A DNA stretch of 16,745 bases from Chitinophagaceae bacterium (GTDB taxonomy: Bacteria; Bacteroidota; Bacteroidia; Chitinophagales; Chitinophagaceae), in contig JAIPBY010000024.1 of the NCBI GenBank assembly GCA_021738605.1, positions 1 to 16,745 of the forward strand. Reading direction: 5' to 3'. Shown in pieces: positions 7,039 through 14,538 of the stretch (its first letter is position 1; every line of letters begins with the position of its first letter). Position numbers and translations under genes: made by a program. The notes under the pieces were generated by a model. It did not search any database. It worked only from the letters and a program-made list of their open reading frames with translations, and had not been told where the DNA came from.

Positions 7039-9477
7039 ATGAAATATTTTATTTTTCTTGTTTCCCTCTTGATGAATACTGCACTTGTTTACGTGCTTGG
7101 CACCCGATCAGTGCTTCCCTTGCCACTTGGAAGTTTTTTGAGTGTTCAGGAGGGCGTCTGGCAGAATGCAGAACCTGTAGATCAGGATTTTAACGCATCA
7201 CTGCGTTTTGATGCGCTTAAAGGCAAGGTTGATGTATTCCTGGATGATCGTTTGGTGCCCCATGTTTTTGCAGAGCAAGAAAATGATGCCTATTTCGTAC
7301 AAGGCTATTTGCATGCAAAATTCAGGCTCTGGCAGATGGAATTCCAAACCCATGCCGCTGCAGGAAGGGTCAGTGAAATTGTTGGTGAGAAAGCCATCAA
7401 TTATGATCGCAACCAACGCAGGATGGGGATGGTGTATGCAGCCGAAAATGCTTTGTCAGCCATGGAAAATGATTCGCAAACCATATCTGCCATTGATGCG
7501 TATACTGCTGGAGTCAATTCTTACATCAGTTCACTCAAAACCAGTGATTTACCGATTGAATACAAACTTTTGGGTTACCAGCCTGAAAAATGGACAAACC
7601 TGAAGTCGGCGCTATTCACCAAGCAAATGACCCAAACACTTGCTGGCTATGACCGTGATTTTGAATTCACCAACGCCCTGAAATTGCTCGGTGAAGAGAA
7701 CTTTAGGATCCTCTATCCAAGTATTCCAGACTCACTGTATCCGGTTATTGCAAAAGGTACTGTTTACAACAAGCCCCTTGCAGTGCTCAATCCTCCTGCT
7801 TCTGCGGATTCACTTTATTTCAAAAGAACAGATACCATCCAGTTTGTAGAAGACTTCAAACCCAATCCATCTAATGGCAGCAACAGTTGGGCAGTATCCG
7901 GAAACAAAACCCAAAGTGGTAAGCCTATCCTCAGCAATGATCCACACCTGGGTCTTACCTTGCCATCCATATGGTTTGAAATCCAGTTAAAAACGCCAGC
8001 ATTCAATGCCTATGGAGTTTCTTTTCCTGGTTTGCCTGGCGTTGTCATAGGATTCAATGACAGTATATCCTTCGGATTTACCAATGCCGGGAGAGATGTT
8101 AAAGATTACTATGAAATCCAATTCCGTGACACGGACAAAAAGGAATATTGGTTTGATAGCTCCTGGAAACCAACAACCCGGAGGCTGGAACAGATCCAGA
8201 TCAAAAATGCGAAAACAGTAGAGGACACTGTTGCCTATACCGTTTTCGGCCCTGTTATGTACGATAAAAGTTTCAAAACAGATCTTACTGCTGAAAAAGC
8301 ATATGCCCTCAAATGGGTTGCCCATGATACTTCCAATATTCTCAAAATGTGGTTGTTGCTCAACCGCGCAACCAATTACACAGATTATCTGGAAGCAATA
8401 GGTCATTTCAATGTACCTGGTCAGAACATGATTTTTGCTTCTAAGTCTGGCGATATCGCCCTTTGGCAGCAAGGCAGTTTCCCATTGCGCTGGAATGATC
8501 AGGGTCTTTTTGTCATGCCGGGAACCGATAGTAGTTACATGTGGATGGGATATATTCCCCATGAAGAAAATCCTCATGGTTTTAACCCTGTTGAAGGGTA
8601 CCTCAGCAGTGCCAACCAAAGGGCTGCTGATTCCAGTTATCCATACTTCATGCCAGGAAGCTATGAAGTATACCGTGCCATTACCATTAACAGAAAACTG
8701 GCTGCTATGAACAGCATCACGGCCCAGGATATGCAATTGCTTCAAAACAACAATTACAATGTTTTTGCTGAAGATGCGCGTCCCATTCTGCTCAAATATA
8801 CCATCAATGAGCAGCTGTCTGCTGATGAAAAAAAATACCTTTCATTGGTTGCATCATGGAACCTGATGAATGATGCAAAGGAAAAGGCTCCAACATGTTT
8901 CACCGCATGGTGGGACTCGCTGCATGCAGAAGTTTTCAATGATGACCTTGTTCAGGATAACATGCCACTTGCCAAACCTGAAAAATTTGTTTTGCTGGAA
9001 GCACTGGAAAAAGACAGCAGTTTCAAATTCATTGATAACATCAATACACCCACCAAAGAAGACCTTTACCAAATGGTTACTGTTGCACTTAAAAAAGCGT
9101 CTAAAAAGTTGGCATCATTAGAAAAAGAAAACAAGCTTGAATGGGCCCAATACAAGAATACCACTGTTTATCATTTGCTGAAGACCAATGCCATGGCTTT
9201 TGCCAGAGAGGGTTTGATGAATGGTGGGGGCAACGGTATCATCAATGCTACACAACATGACCATGGCCCAAGTTGGCGCATGGTGGTGGAAATGACAAGT
9301 CCTACGAATGCATACGGTGTCTATCCGGGAGGTCAAAGTGGCAATCCAGGTAGTAAATTCTATGATAATTTCATTGCTCAATGGGCAAAGGGAGCTTATT
9401 ATAAACTTTGGTTTATGGAGTCTGCCGCTGTTGATGGGGCAACATGCAAATGGAAAATGAGTTTCGCATCCAAATAA
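7039..9477 (+). CDS. Penicillin acylase (S45) family amidase
   Basis: The 812-aa product has the full layout of the S45 Ntn-hydrolase family, which self-cleaves into alpha and beta chains and hydrolyses amides such as penicillin side chains, N-acyl-homoserine lactones or acylated peptides. The N-terminus has one hydrophobic segment (about 3-20), a signal or membrane anchor, so it probably acts in the periplasm. The alpha chain includes V-Q-G-Y-L-H-A-K-F-R-L-W-Q-M-E. The beta chain would begin at Ser281 in G-S-N-S-W, the predicted nucleophile, followed by L-S-N-D-P-H-L-G. Asn526 in S-S-A-N-Q-R matches the oxyanion-hole asparagine. The C-terminal signature P763-G-G-Q-S-G-N-P and the H742-G-P-S-W-R segment are typical. 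The sequence does not reveal its natural substrate. Next genes follow at 13 and 21 bases. A weak -7-like TAACTTTA lies at 7015-7022. Confidence 0.93.
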   Translation: MKYFIFLVSLLMNTALVYVLGTRSVLPLPLGSFLSVQEGVWQNAEPVDQDFNASLRFDALKGKVDVFLDDRLVPHVFAEQENDAYFVQGYLHAKFRLWQMEFQTHAAAGRVSEIVGEKAINYDRNQRRMGMVYAAENALSAMENDSQTISAIDAYTAGVNSYISSLKTSDLPIEYKLLGYQPEKWTNLKSALFTKQMTQTLAGYDRDFEFTNALKLLGEENFRILYPSIPDSLYPVIAKGTVYNKPLAVLNPPASADSLYFKRTDTIQFVEDFKPNPSNGSNSWAVSGNKTQSGKPILSNDPHLGLTLPSIWFEIQLKTPAFNAYGVSFPGLPGVVIGFNDSISFGFTNAGRDVKDYYEIQFRDTDKKEYWFDSSWKPTTRRLEQIQIKNAKTVEDTVAYTVFGPVMYDKSFKTDLTAEKAYALKWVAHDTSNILKMWLLLNRATNYTDYLEAIGHFNVPGQNMIFASKSGDIALWQQGSFPLRWNDQGLFVMPGTDSSYMWMGYIPHEENPHGFNPVEGYLSSANQRAADSSYPYFMPGSYEVYRAITINRKLAAMNSITAQDMQLLQNNNYNVFAEDARPILLKYTINEQLSADEKKYLSLVASWNLMNDAKEKAPTCFTAWWDSLHAEVFNDDLVQDNMPLAKPEKFVLLEALEKDSSFKFIDNINTPTKEDLYQMVTVALKKASKKLASLEKENKLEWAQYKNTTVYHLLKTNAMAFAREGLMNGGGNGIINATQHDHGPSWRMVVEMTSPTNAYGVYPGGQSGNPGSKFYDNFIAQWAKGAYYKLWFMESAAVDGATCKWKMSFASK

Positions 9478-9490
9478 ACAACACAACACC

Positions 9491-9841
9491 ATGAAATTTA
9501 TTGTATCTGCTATCATTACTGCTGCTTTGTCTTTTGGATTTGGCCTTTACTTTCCCTGGTGGACCATTGTTATTGCTGGCATGCTCACTGGCTTTTTGAT
9601 TCCGCAACATTGGGGATTATCTTTTCTGTCAGCGTTTACCGGTGTATTCTTGCTTTGGGGTTTGATGGCACTTTTCATCAGTGTTTCCAATGATCATATT
9701 CTCGCAAAACGCATATCCATGTTGGTAATCAAGAATAGCTCACCCTATTTGATCATCCTTATGACGGCACTGATTGGTGGATTAACAGCTGGATTATCCG
9801 CCAGTACTGCCCGATCTCTGTACAATCTTATCAAGAAATAA
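9491..9841 (+). CDS. Small four-helix membrane protein of unknown function
   Basis: The 116-aa product is almost entirely hydrophobic, with predicted transmembrane segments near residues 3-20, 22-38, 42-65 and 82-107, a short polar loop S-N-D-H-I-L-A-K-R around 66-74, and a basic tail ending L-I-K-K. The third and fourth helices are rich in Gly and Ala. I do not recognise a named family. Reality as a gene is supported by its fit between two clear genes (13 bases after the acylase stop, 21 bases before the DUF5686 start) and by the clean transmembrane pattern. It may accompany one of those two envelope proteins, but nothing in the sequence shows a partner or substrate. Confidence 0.75.
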   Translation: MKFIVSAIITAALSFGFGLYFPWWTIVIAGMLTGFLIPQHWGLSFLSAFTGVFLLWGLMALFISVSNDHILAKRISMLVIKNSSPYLIILMTALIGGLTAGLSASTARSLYNLIKK

Positions 9842-9862
9842 AAACAGACAAGCATAACCTGA

Positions 9863-12340
9863 ATGAGGAACAGTAAATATTTGGTGGCATTGGTATCATT
9901 GTTGATTTTTTGTATCAATTCCCATGCTACAAAAATAAATGGACTTGTTGTAGATCAGTCCAAGAATCCTATTGGCTTTTGTTCTATCACCGTAAAAGAG
10001 AGCAAACAGACGGTTTTGTCCAATGATCAGGGAAAATTCTTCATATCGTTGCCAAAAGGGAAATATCATTTTGTGGTTCAGCATGTTGGTTATGAAACCA
10101 TAGCGATAGATACATTGGTTGATGGAGATGAAATGCGCTTGACCTTTACAATGAAAAATACAACACTTACTCTTGCTGAGGTAAAGGTTAAGGCGGGGGG
10201 AGAAGATCCAGCCTACGAAATCATCCGCAATGCCATCAAGCAACGTAAGTTTTATCAAACACAGGTTGGTGGGTATACATGCGAGGCGTACTTGAAAGGA
10301 CTTATCCGAACCGTCAATTTTCCTGATAATTTTATGGGACAGCCCGTTGACTTTGAAGACGGCGACAGTTCAAAAAATAAAATTATTTTCCTTTCAGAAT
10401 CCATATCTGACATCGCTTTCAGACAACCAGATGATGTAAGGGTAGTGGTCAAGTCAACAAGGGTGAGTGGTCAGACCAATGGATTGGGACTGGCTAATCC
10501 CATCTTGATTTCTTTTTATGACAATATTGTTTCCTTGCCCAAAACTTTCAATCCCAGGGGATTTGTTTCTCCAATTGCAGAAGGAGCACTTGCTTATTAT
10601 CGGTATAAATACCTGGGTGTTTTTTTTGAAAATGGTTACCAGGTGAATAAGATCCAGGTCATTCCCAAACGGAAATGGGAACCACTATTTACTGGTTACA
10701 TCCAGATTATTGAGAACAGCTGGAACATACATTCAGTTAACCTTTCCATTGATAAGGAGTCTCAGTTGGAGTTTGCAGACAAGATTCGCATTGAACAACA
10801 GTACAACTCCCTCAATCGAGATACATGGATGATATCCACACAAACCATTTTCCCCGAAGTAAACTTTCTGGGTTTTGCTGCATCAGGATATTTTTCAACC
10901 ATTTATTCGAGATATGATATTGATCCTGTGTTTGACAAAAAACAATTTGGAAGAACAGTGTTGAAATTTGACTCATTGTCGAATAAGCGGTCTTCCTCTT
11001 TTTGGGATGCTTCAAGACCTATCCCTTTGGTGAAAGAGGAAATAGAAGATTTCAAAAAGAAAGATTCACTTGAAAAGAGGAGAGAAGATCCCCGGTACCT
11101 TGACTCACTGGATAAAATTCAGAATCGCATCACTGGTTTGGGAATTTTGATCAATGGCCCGCGTTTCATCAACAGAAACAAGCAATCATCATTGTCTTTT
11201 GACCCCTTGCTCAAATCGCTCAGTTTTAATACTGTCGAAGGGTGGGTTTTGCAAGGTTCTGCATCTTTTGAAAAAGGATTGAAAGGAAGACGCCAATTGT
11301 CGGTTACTCCAGTATTGCGGTATGGTACCTCAAATCATCAACTCAATGCTTATTTCTCCAGCTCCTTCAGGTACGGTAAAAAATTTGTAAACCGGGTATT
11401 CTTTTCAATGGGCAAAAAGGTATTTCAGTTCAACAATGCCAATCCTATACCTCAGATCATGAATACGGTATCAACACTGTTTGATGGAGCCAATTACATG
11501 AAAATATACCAGGCAAATTTTATGCAAGCAGGTTATTTCAAAGCCTTGGGCCATGGGGTAGACATGGATGCAAACATCCAATATCAAAACCGCAACCCGA
11601 TGGCCAATGTCGATACATTGCAAATAGGGGGTAACAGGGACAAATTTAAAAACCTGACCCCCAATTACCCCATCGAAGCTGGAACGGGGCCAATGGTTGC
11701 CCATCAATCTCTTGTAGCTTCCATCAGGTTCCGGTTTAGGCCAGGTGCACGGTATGTGGAACTGCCCGATGGTCAGGTAAATACTTTTTCAAGATCACCT
11801 GTTTTCACCTTTCAATATTCCAGGACAATCAGCGGTTTGTTTGACAATGACTCAAGGTTTGGAAAATGGAGATTTTCTGTAGTTGGAGACATCAACTTCA
11901 AGATTGGCGGGGAATTCAAATACAAAATTCAGTCAGGTGGGTTCATGCATGCAGCGCGTGTTGAATTGCCTGATTACAATCATTTTATCGGAAATCTGAC
12001 CGGAAAAGCTACTCCTTACGTCGAAAGTTTTCAAGTTGCACCGTTCTATGCCTTTTCTAATAAAGAAAGATTTTATGGAACCTTGCATGCTGAATACAAG
12101 CTCAATGGATTACTCACCAACAAGATTCCCATCATCAAAAAACTCAATTTGCGTCTTGTTACAGGTACAAACATGATCTTGTTGAAAGACAGGAGTTATC
12201 AGGAGTTGTTTTTGGGCATTGACAATATCATCAAGGTGCTTCGCATTGATTATATCAGAGGACATGGACAAACCTTGGGCTCAACACAAGGATTTAGGCT
12301 TGGCATTCGTGGGTTCAATTCGCTATTCACAGATAACTGA
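9863..12340 (+). CDS. Carboxypeptidase-regulatory-like and DUF5686 outer-membrane protein
   Basis: The 825-aa product has a Sec signal peptide (about 1-22, cleavage after S-H-A), then a CarboxypepD_reg-like beta-sandwich (24-108) opening I-N-G-L-V-V-D-Q-S-K-N-P-I-G and containing the S-N-D-Q-G-K-F pattern. The DUF5686 region begins at E114-D-P-A-Y-E-I-I-R-N-A-I. The second half (from about residue 450) alternates aromatic and polar strands and reads as an outer-membrane beta-barrel, resembling TonB receptors but without a TonB box or plug domain. DUF5686 proteins are common Bacteroidota envelope proteins of unknown function, sometimes tied by context to polysaccharide or nutrient handling. 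It is the last gene of the cluster, and no terminator is seen in the 95 bases after its stop. Membrane placement is inferred. Confidence 0.9.
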   Translation: MRNSKYLVALVSLLIFCINSHATKINGLVVDQSKNPIGFCSITVKESKQTVLSNDQGKFFISLPKGKYHFVVQHVGYETIAIDTLVDGDEMRLTFTMKNTTLTLAEVKVKAGGEDPAYEIIRNAIKQRKFYQTQVGGYTCEAYLKGLIRTVNFPDNFMGQPVDFEDGDSSKNKIIFLSESISDIAFRQPDDVRVVVKSTRVSGQTNGLGLANPILISFYDNIVSLPKTFNPRGFVSPIAEGALAYYRYKYLGVFFENGYQVNKIQVIPKRKWEPLFTGYIQIIENSWNIHSVNLSIDKESQLEFADKIRIEQQYNSLNRDTWMISTQTIFPEVNFLGFAASGYFSTIYSRYDIDPVFDKKQFGRTVLKFDSLSNKRSSSFWDASRPIPLVKEEIEDFKKKDSLEKRREDPRYLDSLDKIQNRITGLGILINGPRFINRNKQSSLSFDPLLKSLSFNTVEGWVLQGSASFEKGLKGRRQLSVTPVLRYGTSNHQLNAYFSSSFRYGKKFVNRVFFSMGKKVFQFNNANPIPQIMNTVSTLFDGANYMKIYQANFMQAGYFKALGHGVDMDANIQYQNRNPMANVDTLQIGGNRDKFKNLTPNYPIEAGTGPMVAHQSLVASIRFRFRPGARYVELPDGQVNTFSRSPVFTFQYSRTISGLFDNDSRFGKWRFSVVGDINFKIGGEFKYKIQSGGFMHAARVELPDYNHFIGNLTGKATPYVESFQVAPFYAFSNKERFYGTLHAEYKLNGLLTNKIPIIKKLNLRLVTGTNMILLKDRSYQELFLGIDNIIKVLRIDYIRGHGQTLGSTQGFRLGIRGFNSLFTDN

Positions 12341-12362
12341 TCGAGGCATCAAACCTTTTAAG

Positions 12363-12370
12363 TATTTTTG
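12363..12370 (+). promoter_or_regulatory. Bacteroidota -7 promoter element before trhO
   Basis: TATTTTTG is an exact TAnnTTTG match, 65 bases before the chosen trhO ATG. No TTG sits at the expected -33 distance. Transcription from about 12375 would leave an alternative ATG at 12385 with only a ten-base leader, while the ATG at 12436 would have about 60 bases, in line with the protein-level evidence for 12436. Confidence 0.4.
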
Positions 12371-12435
12371 TCCTGTTTCGGATTTTGTTCGGCCTGCAAC
12401 CGAATTTCCAACACCTCAAGGAATTAAAATCATTT

Positions 12436-13482
12436 ATGGCTACACTTCACAACAGGGTTTCAAGACAAGTCTTGAAGGAAAGGGCGCAAAATGACCCTAC
12501 GCCCAAGAATACAGTTTCTTTTTATTGCTATTTTTCTATTCCGGATCCTGCAAAAATGAGGGATGAATGGTATCACCAACTCAATCAATTGGGTGTTTTT
12601 GGACGCATTTATATTGCCGAGGAAGGCATAAACGCACAAATAAATTGTCCTGTAGATCATTTTGAAGACCTAAAGTCCTTTCTATACAGTATTCCCGCTC
12701 TGGATGGCATGCGGTTGAACAGGGCTATAGAGGAAAAAGGCAATGCTTTTTATGTACTTGATATCAAAGTGCGAAAGAAAATTGTGGCTGATGGTATTGA
12801 TGACCCAGCTTTTTCAATGGACAATAAAGGACGCTATGTAGACGCTCAGTCCTTCAATGAAATGGTAAAAGACCCAGGCACAATGGTTATTGACATGCGC
12901 AATCATTACGAATTTGAAGTAGGAAGGTTCAAGGATGCGATTGAAATACCCAGTGACACATTTAGGGAGCAGTTGCCCATGGCCTCTGACATGTTTGAGA
13001 CAGAGAAAGACCGTACAATAATCATGTATTGTACCGGCGGAATTCGATGTGAAAAAGCCAGTGCATGGATGCTTCACCAGGGATTTAAGAATGTTTTTCA
13101 CCTAGAAGGTGGGATCATCAACTATATCAACCAGGTACGTGATTATGGTCTGGAAAATAATTTCATAGGAAAAAATTTTGTATTCGATGAGCGACTGGGG
13201 GAACGCATCACTGCAGATATCATCTCCCATTGTCATATTTGTGGCAATCCCTGCGATGAACATGTGAATTGCAATAACAGCAGCTGTCATTTACTCTTTA
13301 TTCAATGTGAAGCATGCAAGAATGCCTTCAGTGGATGTTGTAGCGCAGATTGCCTTGAAATCATCAAGTTGCCTGAGCCGGAACAGAAGGAAGCCAGAAA
13401 AGGGATGGACAAAGGAAGAAATATATTCAACAAGTCCAAACAGCGTATGAATGCACTTTCCAAAGAAAATAAATCATCCTAA
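12436..13482 (+). CDS. trhO: tRNA uridine(34) hydroxylase, rhodanese family
   Basis: The 348-aa protein is closely similar to E. coli YceA/TrhO, which with O2 converts wobble U34 to 5-hydroxyuridine in certain tRNAs, the first step to cmo5U/mcmo5U. The N-terminal UPF0176 domain carries G-R-I-Y-I-A-E-E-G-I-N-A-Q. The rhodanese domain (about 127-225) holds D-M-R-N-H-Y-E-F-E-V-G and the active loop C199-T-G-G-I-R. The C-terminal region has ten cysteines between C266 and C306, a metal-binding-like pattern seen throughout the family. The start M-A-T-L-H-N-R-V-S matches the family's M-x-x-L-H-N-R-I-S, so ATG 12436 is preferred; an in-frame ATG at 12385 would add 17 unrelated residues. It converges with purC, the ends overlapping four bases. 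Confidence 0.95.
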   Translation: MATLHNRVSRQVLKERAQNDPTPKNTVSFYCYFSIPDPAKMRDEWYHQLNQLGVFGRIYIAEEGINAQINCPVDHFEDLKSFLYSIPALDGMRLNRAIEEKGNAFYVLDIKVRKKIVADGIDDPAFSMDNKGRYVDAQSFNEMVKDPGTMVIDMRNHYEFEVGRFKDAIEIPSDTFREQLPMASDMFETEKDRTIIMYCTGGIRCEKASAWMLHQGFKNVFHLEGGIINYINQVRDYGLENNFIGKNFVFDERLGERITADIISHCHICGNPCDEHVNCNNSSCHLLFIQCEACKNAFSGCCSADCLEIIKLPEPEQKEARKGMDKGRNIFNKSKQRMNALSKENKSS

Positions 13483-14402
13483 GGCAACACATTCAATGAA
13501 GCGACAACTTTGTCATATGTTTCCTGATCAGAGATCTCAGCAGGAGAGAAGGGCTCGCCAATCAGTTTTTCATACAATTCAATATACCTTCCTGAGATGA
13601 TTGAAATCCATTCATCAGACATTTCAGGTACTGTTTGTCCTTCTTTACCCATAAAACCATTGGCCATTAACCATTCTCTTACAAACTCTTTGCTCAATTG
13701 AAGCTGTCTTTCCCCCTTGGATTGTCGTTCTTCAAATCCTTCCGCAAAGAAATACCTTGATGAATCAGGCGTATGTATTTCATCCATCAACACTATTTGA
13801 TTGCCAAGTTTTCCAAATTCATACTTGGTATCAGCCAGGATGAGCCCTTGTTTTGCAGCAATTGACTTACCTCTTTCAAATAAAGCGAAAGTATATTTTT
13901 TGAGTACTTCCCATTCTTCTTTTGTGGCAAGCCCCTGTGCAATAATTTCTGCTTCGCTGATGTCCTCATCATGGCCTGCAGCCGCTTTTGTTGAAGGTGT
14001 AATTAAAGGGACAGGAAAAAAATCATTTTCCATGAGGCCATCTGGCATGACTTGGCCACATAATATCCGGCCTGTTTGGTATGTTCGCCAGGCATGACCA
14101 ACCAGGTTCCCTCTTATGACCATTTCAATTTTAAATGGGGTGCATAAATGACCAATGGATACATTGGGGGCTGGTACATCCATGAGCCAATTGGAGCATA
14201 TATCTTTGGTGTTACTTAACATATATGCAGCTATCTGGTTCAAAACCTGTCCTTTATAAGGAATTGGTCTTGGTAAAATAACATCAAAAGCGGATATCCT
14301 GTTGCTGGCCACCATTACCAAATATTGATCACGAATGGTGTATACATCCCTCACTTTACCTGAATAAAAAGCTGTTTGAGAAGGAAAGTTATATTGGTTC
14401 AT
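13479..14402 (-). CDS. purC: Phosphoribosylaminoimidazole-succinocarboxamide (SAICAR) synthase
   Basis: PurC joins aspartate to CAIR with ATP to make SAICAR in cytoplasmic purine synthesis. The 307-aa product has S-G-K-V-R-D-V-Y (14-21) for nucleotide binding, A-S-N-R-I-S-A-F-D (32-40), the K-I-E-M-V-I-R-G-N-L-V-G-H-A-W-R block, A-D-T-K-Y-E-F-G and M-D-E-I-H-T-P-D-S-S-R-Y. It is of the long type (about 300 aa, like yeast Ade1) rather than the roughly 237-aa E. coli form, which is usual in Bacteroidota. The start is the ATG at 14400-14402. Upstream on this strand, a TTG at 14435-14437 is spaced 20 bases from a -7-like TAATTTAG at 14407-14414, but this would give an almost leaderless message. 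It stands alone, away from other purine genes, and no repeat resembling a PurR site or purine riboswitch was seen. Confidence 0.97.
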   Translation of the reverse strand: MNQYNFPSQTAFYSGKVRDVYTIRDQYLVMVASNRISAFDVILPRPIPYKGQVLNQIAAYMLSNTKDICSNWLMDVPAPNVSIGHLCTPFKIEMVIRGNLVGHAWRTYQTGRILCGQVMPDGLMENDFFPVPLITPSTKAAAGHDEDISEAEIIAQGLATKEEWEVLKKYTFALFERGKSIAAKQGLILADTKYEFGKLGNQIVLMDEIHTPDSSRYFFAEGFEERQSKGERQLQLSKEFVREWLMANGFMGKEGQTVPEMSDEWISIISGRYIELYEKLIGEPFSPAEISDQETYDKVVASLNVLP

Positions 14403-14480
14403 GGCACTAAATTAGATTCAGTGGCTGAAACTTCCAACTTTAAACAGTGTGAACATTAGGCTTTTTTAGTTGTTTCAAAA

Positions 14481-14511
14481 TTTGTTAATGATATTAACAA
14501 TGCCTATTTTG
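14481..14511 (+). promoter_or_regulatory. Probable Bacteroidota promoter of the TonB receptor gene
   Basis: TTTG at 14481-14484 is followed after 20 bases by TATTTTG (14505-14511), close to the -33/-7 pattern TTTG-N19-21-TAnnTTTG. The -7 box is one base short of consensus (TAnTTTG). This is the best -33/-7 pair in the window. Transcription would begin near 14517, about 22 bases before the receptor ATG. Confidence 0.45.
14482..14500. promoter_or_regulatory. Perfect 19-bp inverted repeat, candidate operator
   Basis: TTGTTAAT-gat-ATTAACAA has two perfect 8-bp arms around a 3-base centre. It overlaps the proposed -33 box and fills the spacer up to four bases before the -7 box, where a bound dimeric repressor would block transcription. 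The half-site TTGTTAA recalls Rex-type redox operators, but those normally have a 4-base centre between TTGTTAA and TTAACAA while this has 5, so no regulator is assigned. With 83% A/T a chance origin is not excluded. It lacks a following T tract, so it is not a terminator. Confidence 0.5.
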
Positions 14512-14538
14512 GCCCAAATTTGATCAAAACTACTGCTT

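Noticed and set aside
7987..8745. 252-codon open frame on the minus strand inside the acylase gene
   Set aside because: It is antisense to well-conserved S45 acylase sequence, including the Asn526 region, and its product has no recognisable features.
12385..12435. Upstream ATG adding 17 residues to TrhO
   Set aside because: Family members start at M-x-x-L-H-N-R, matching ATG 12436; the extra residues look like non-coding sequence.
14407..14437. Promoter for purC (TTG-N20-TAATTTAG on the minus strand)
   Set aside because: Spacing is good, but the -7 box has a mismatch in its TTTG part, and the start site would fall at the start codon. It is too weak to list as a feature.
14482..14500. Assignment of the palindrome to the redox repressor Rex
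   Set aside because: The half-sites match, but the centre is one base longer than the Rex box and no rex gene is in view, so naming a regulator would be speculation.
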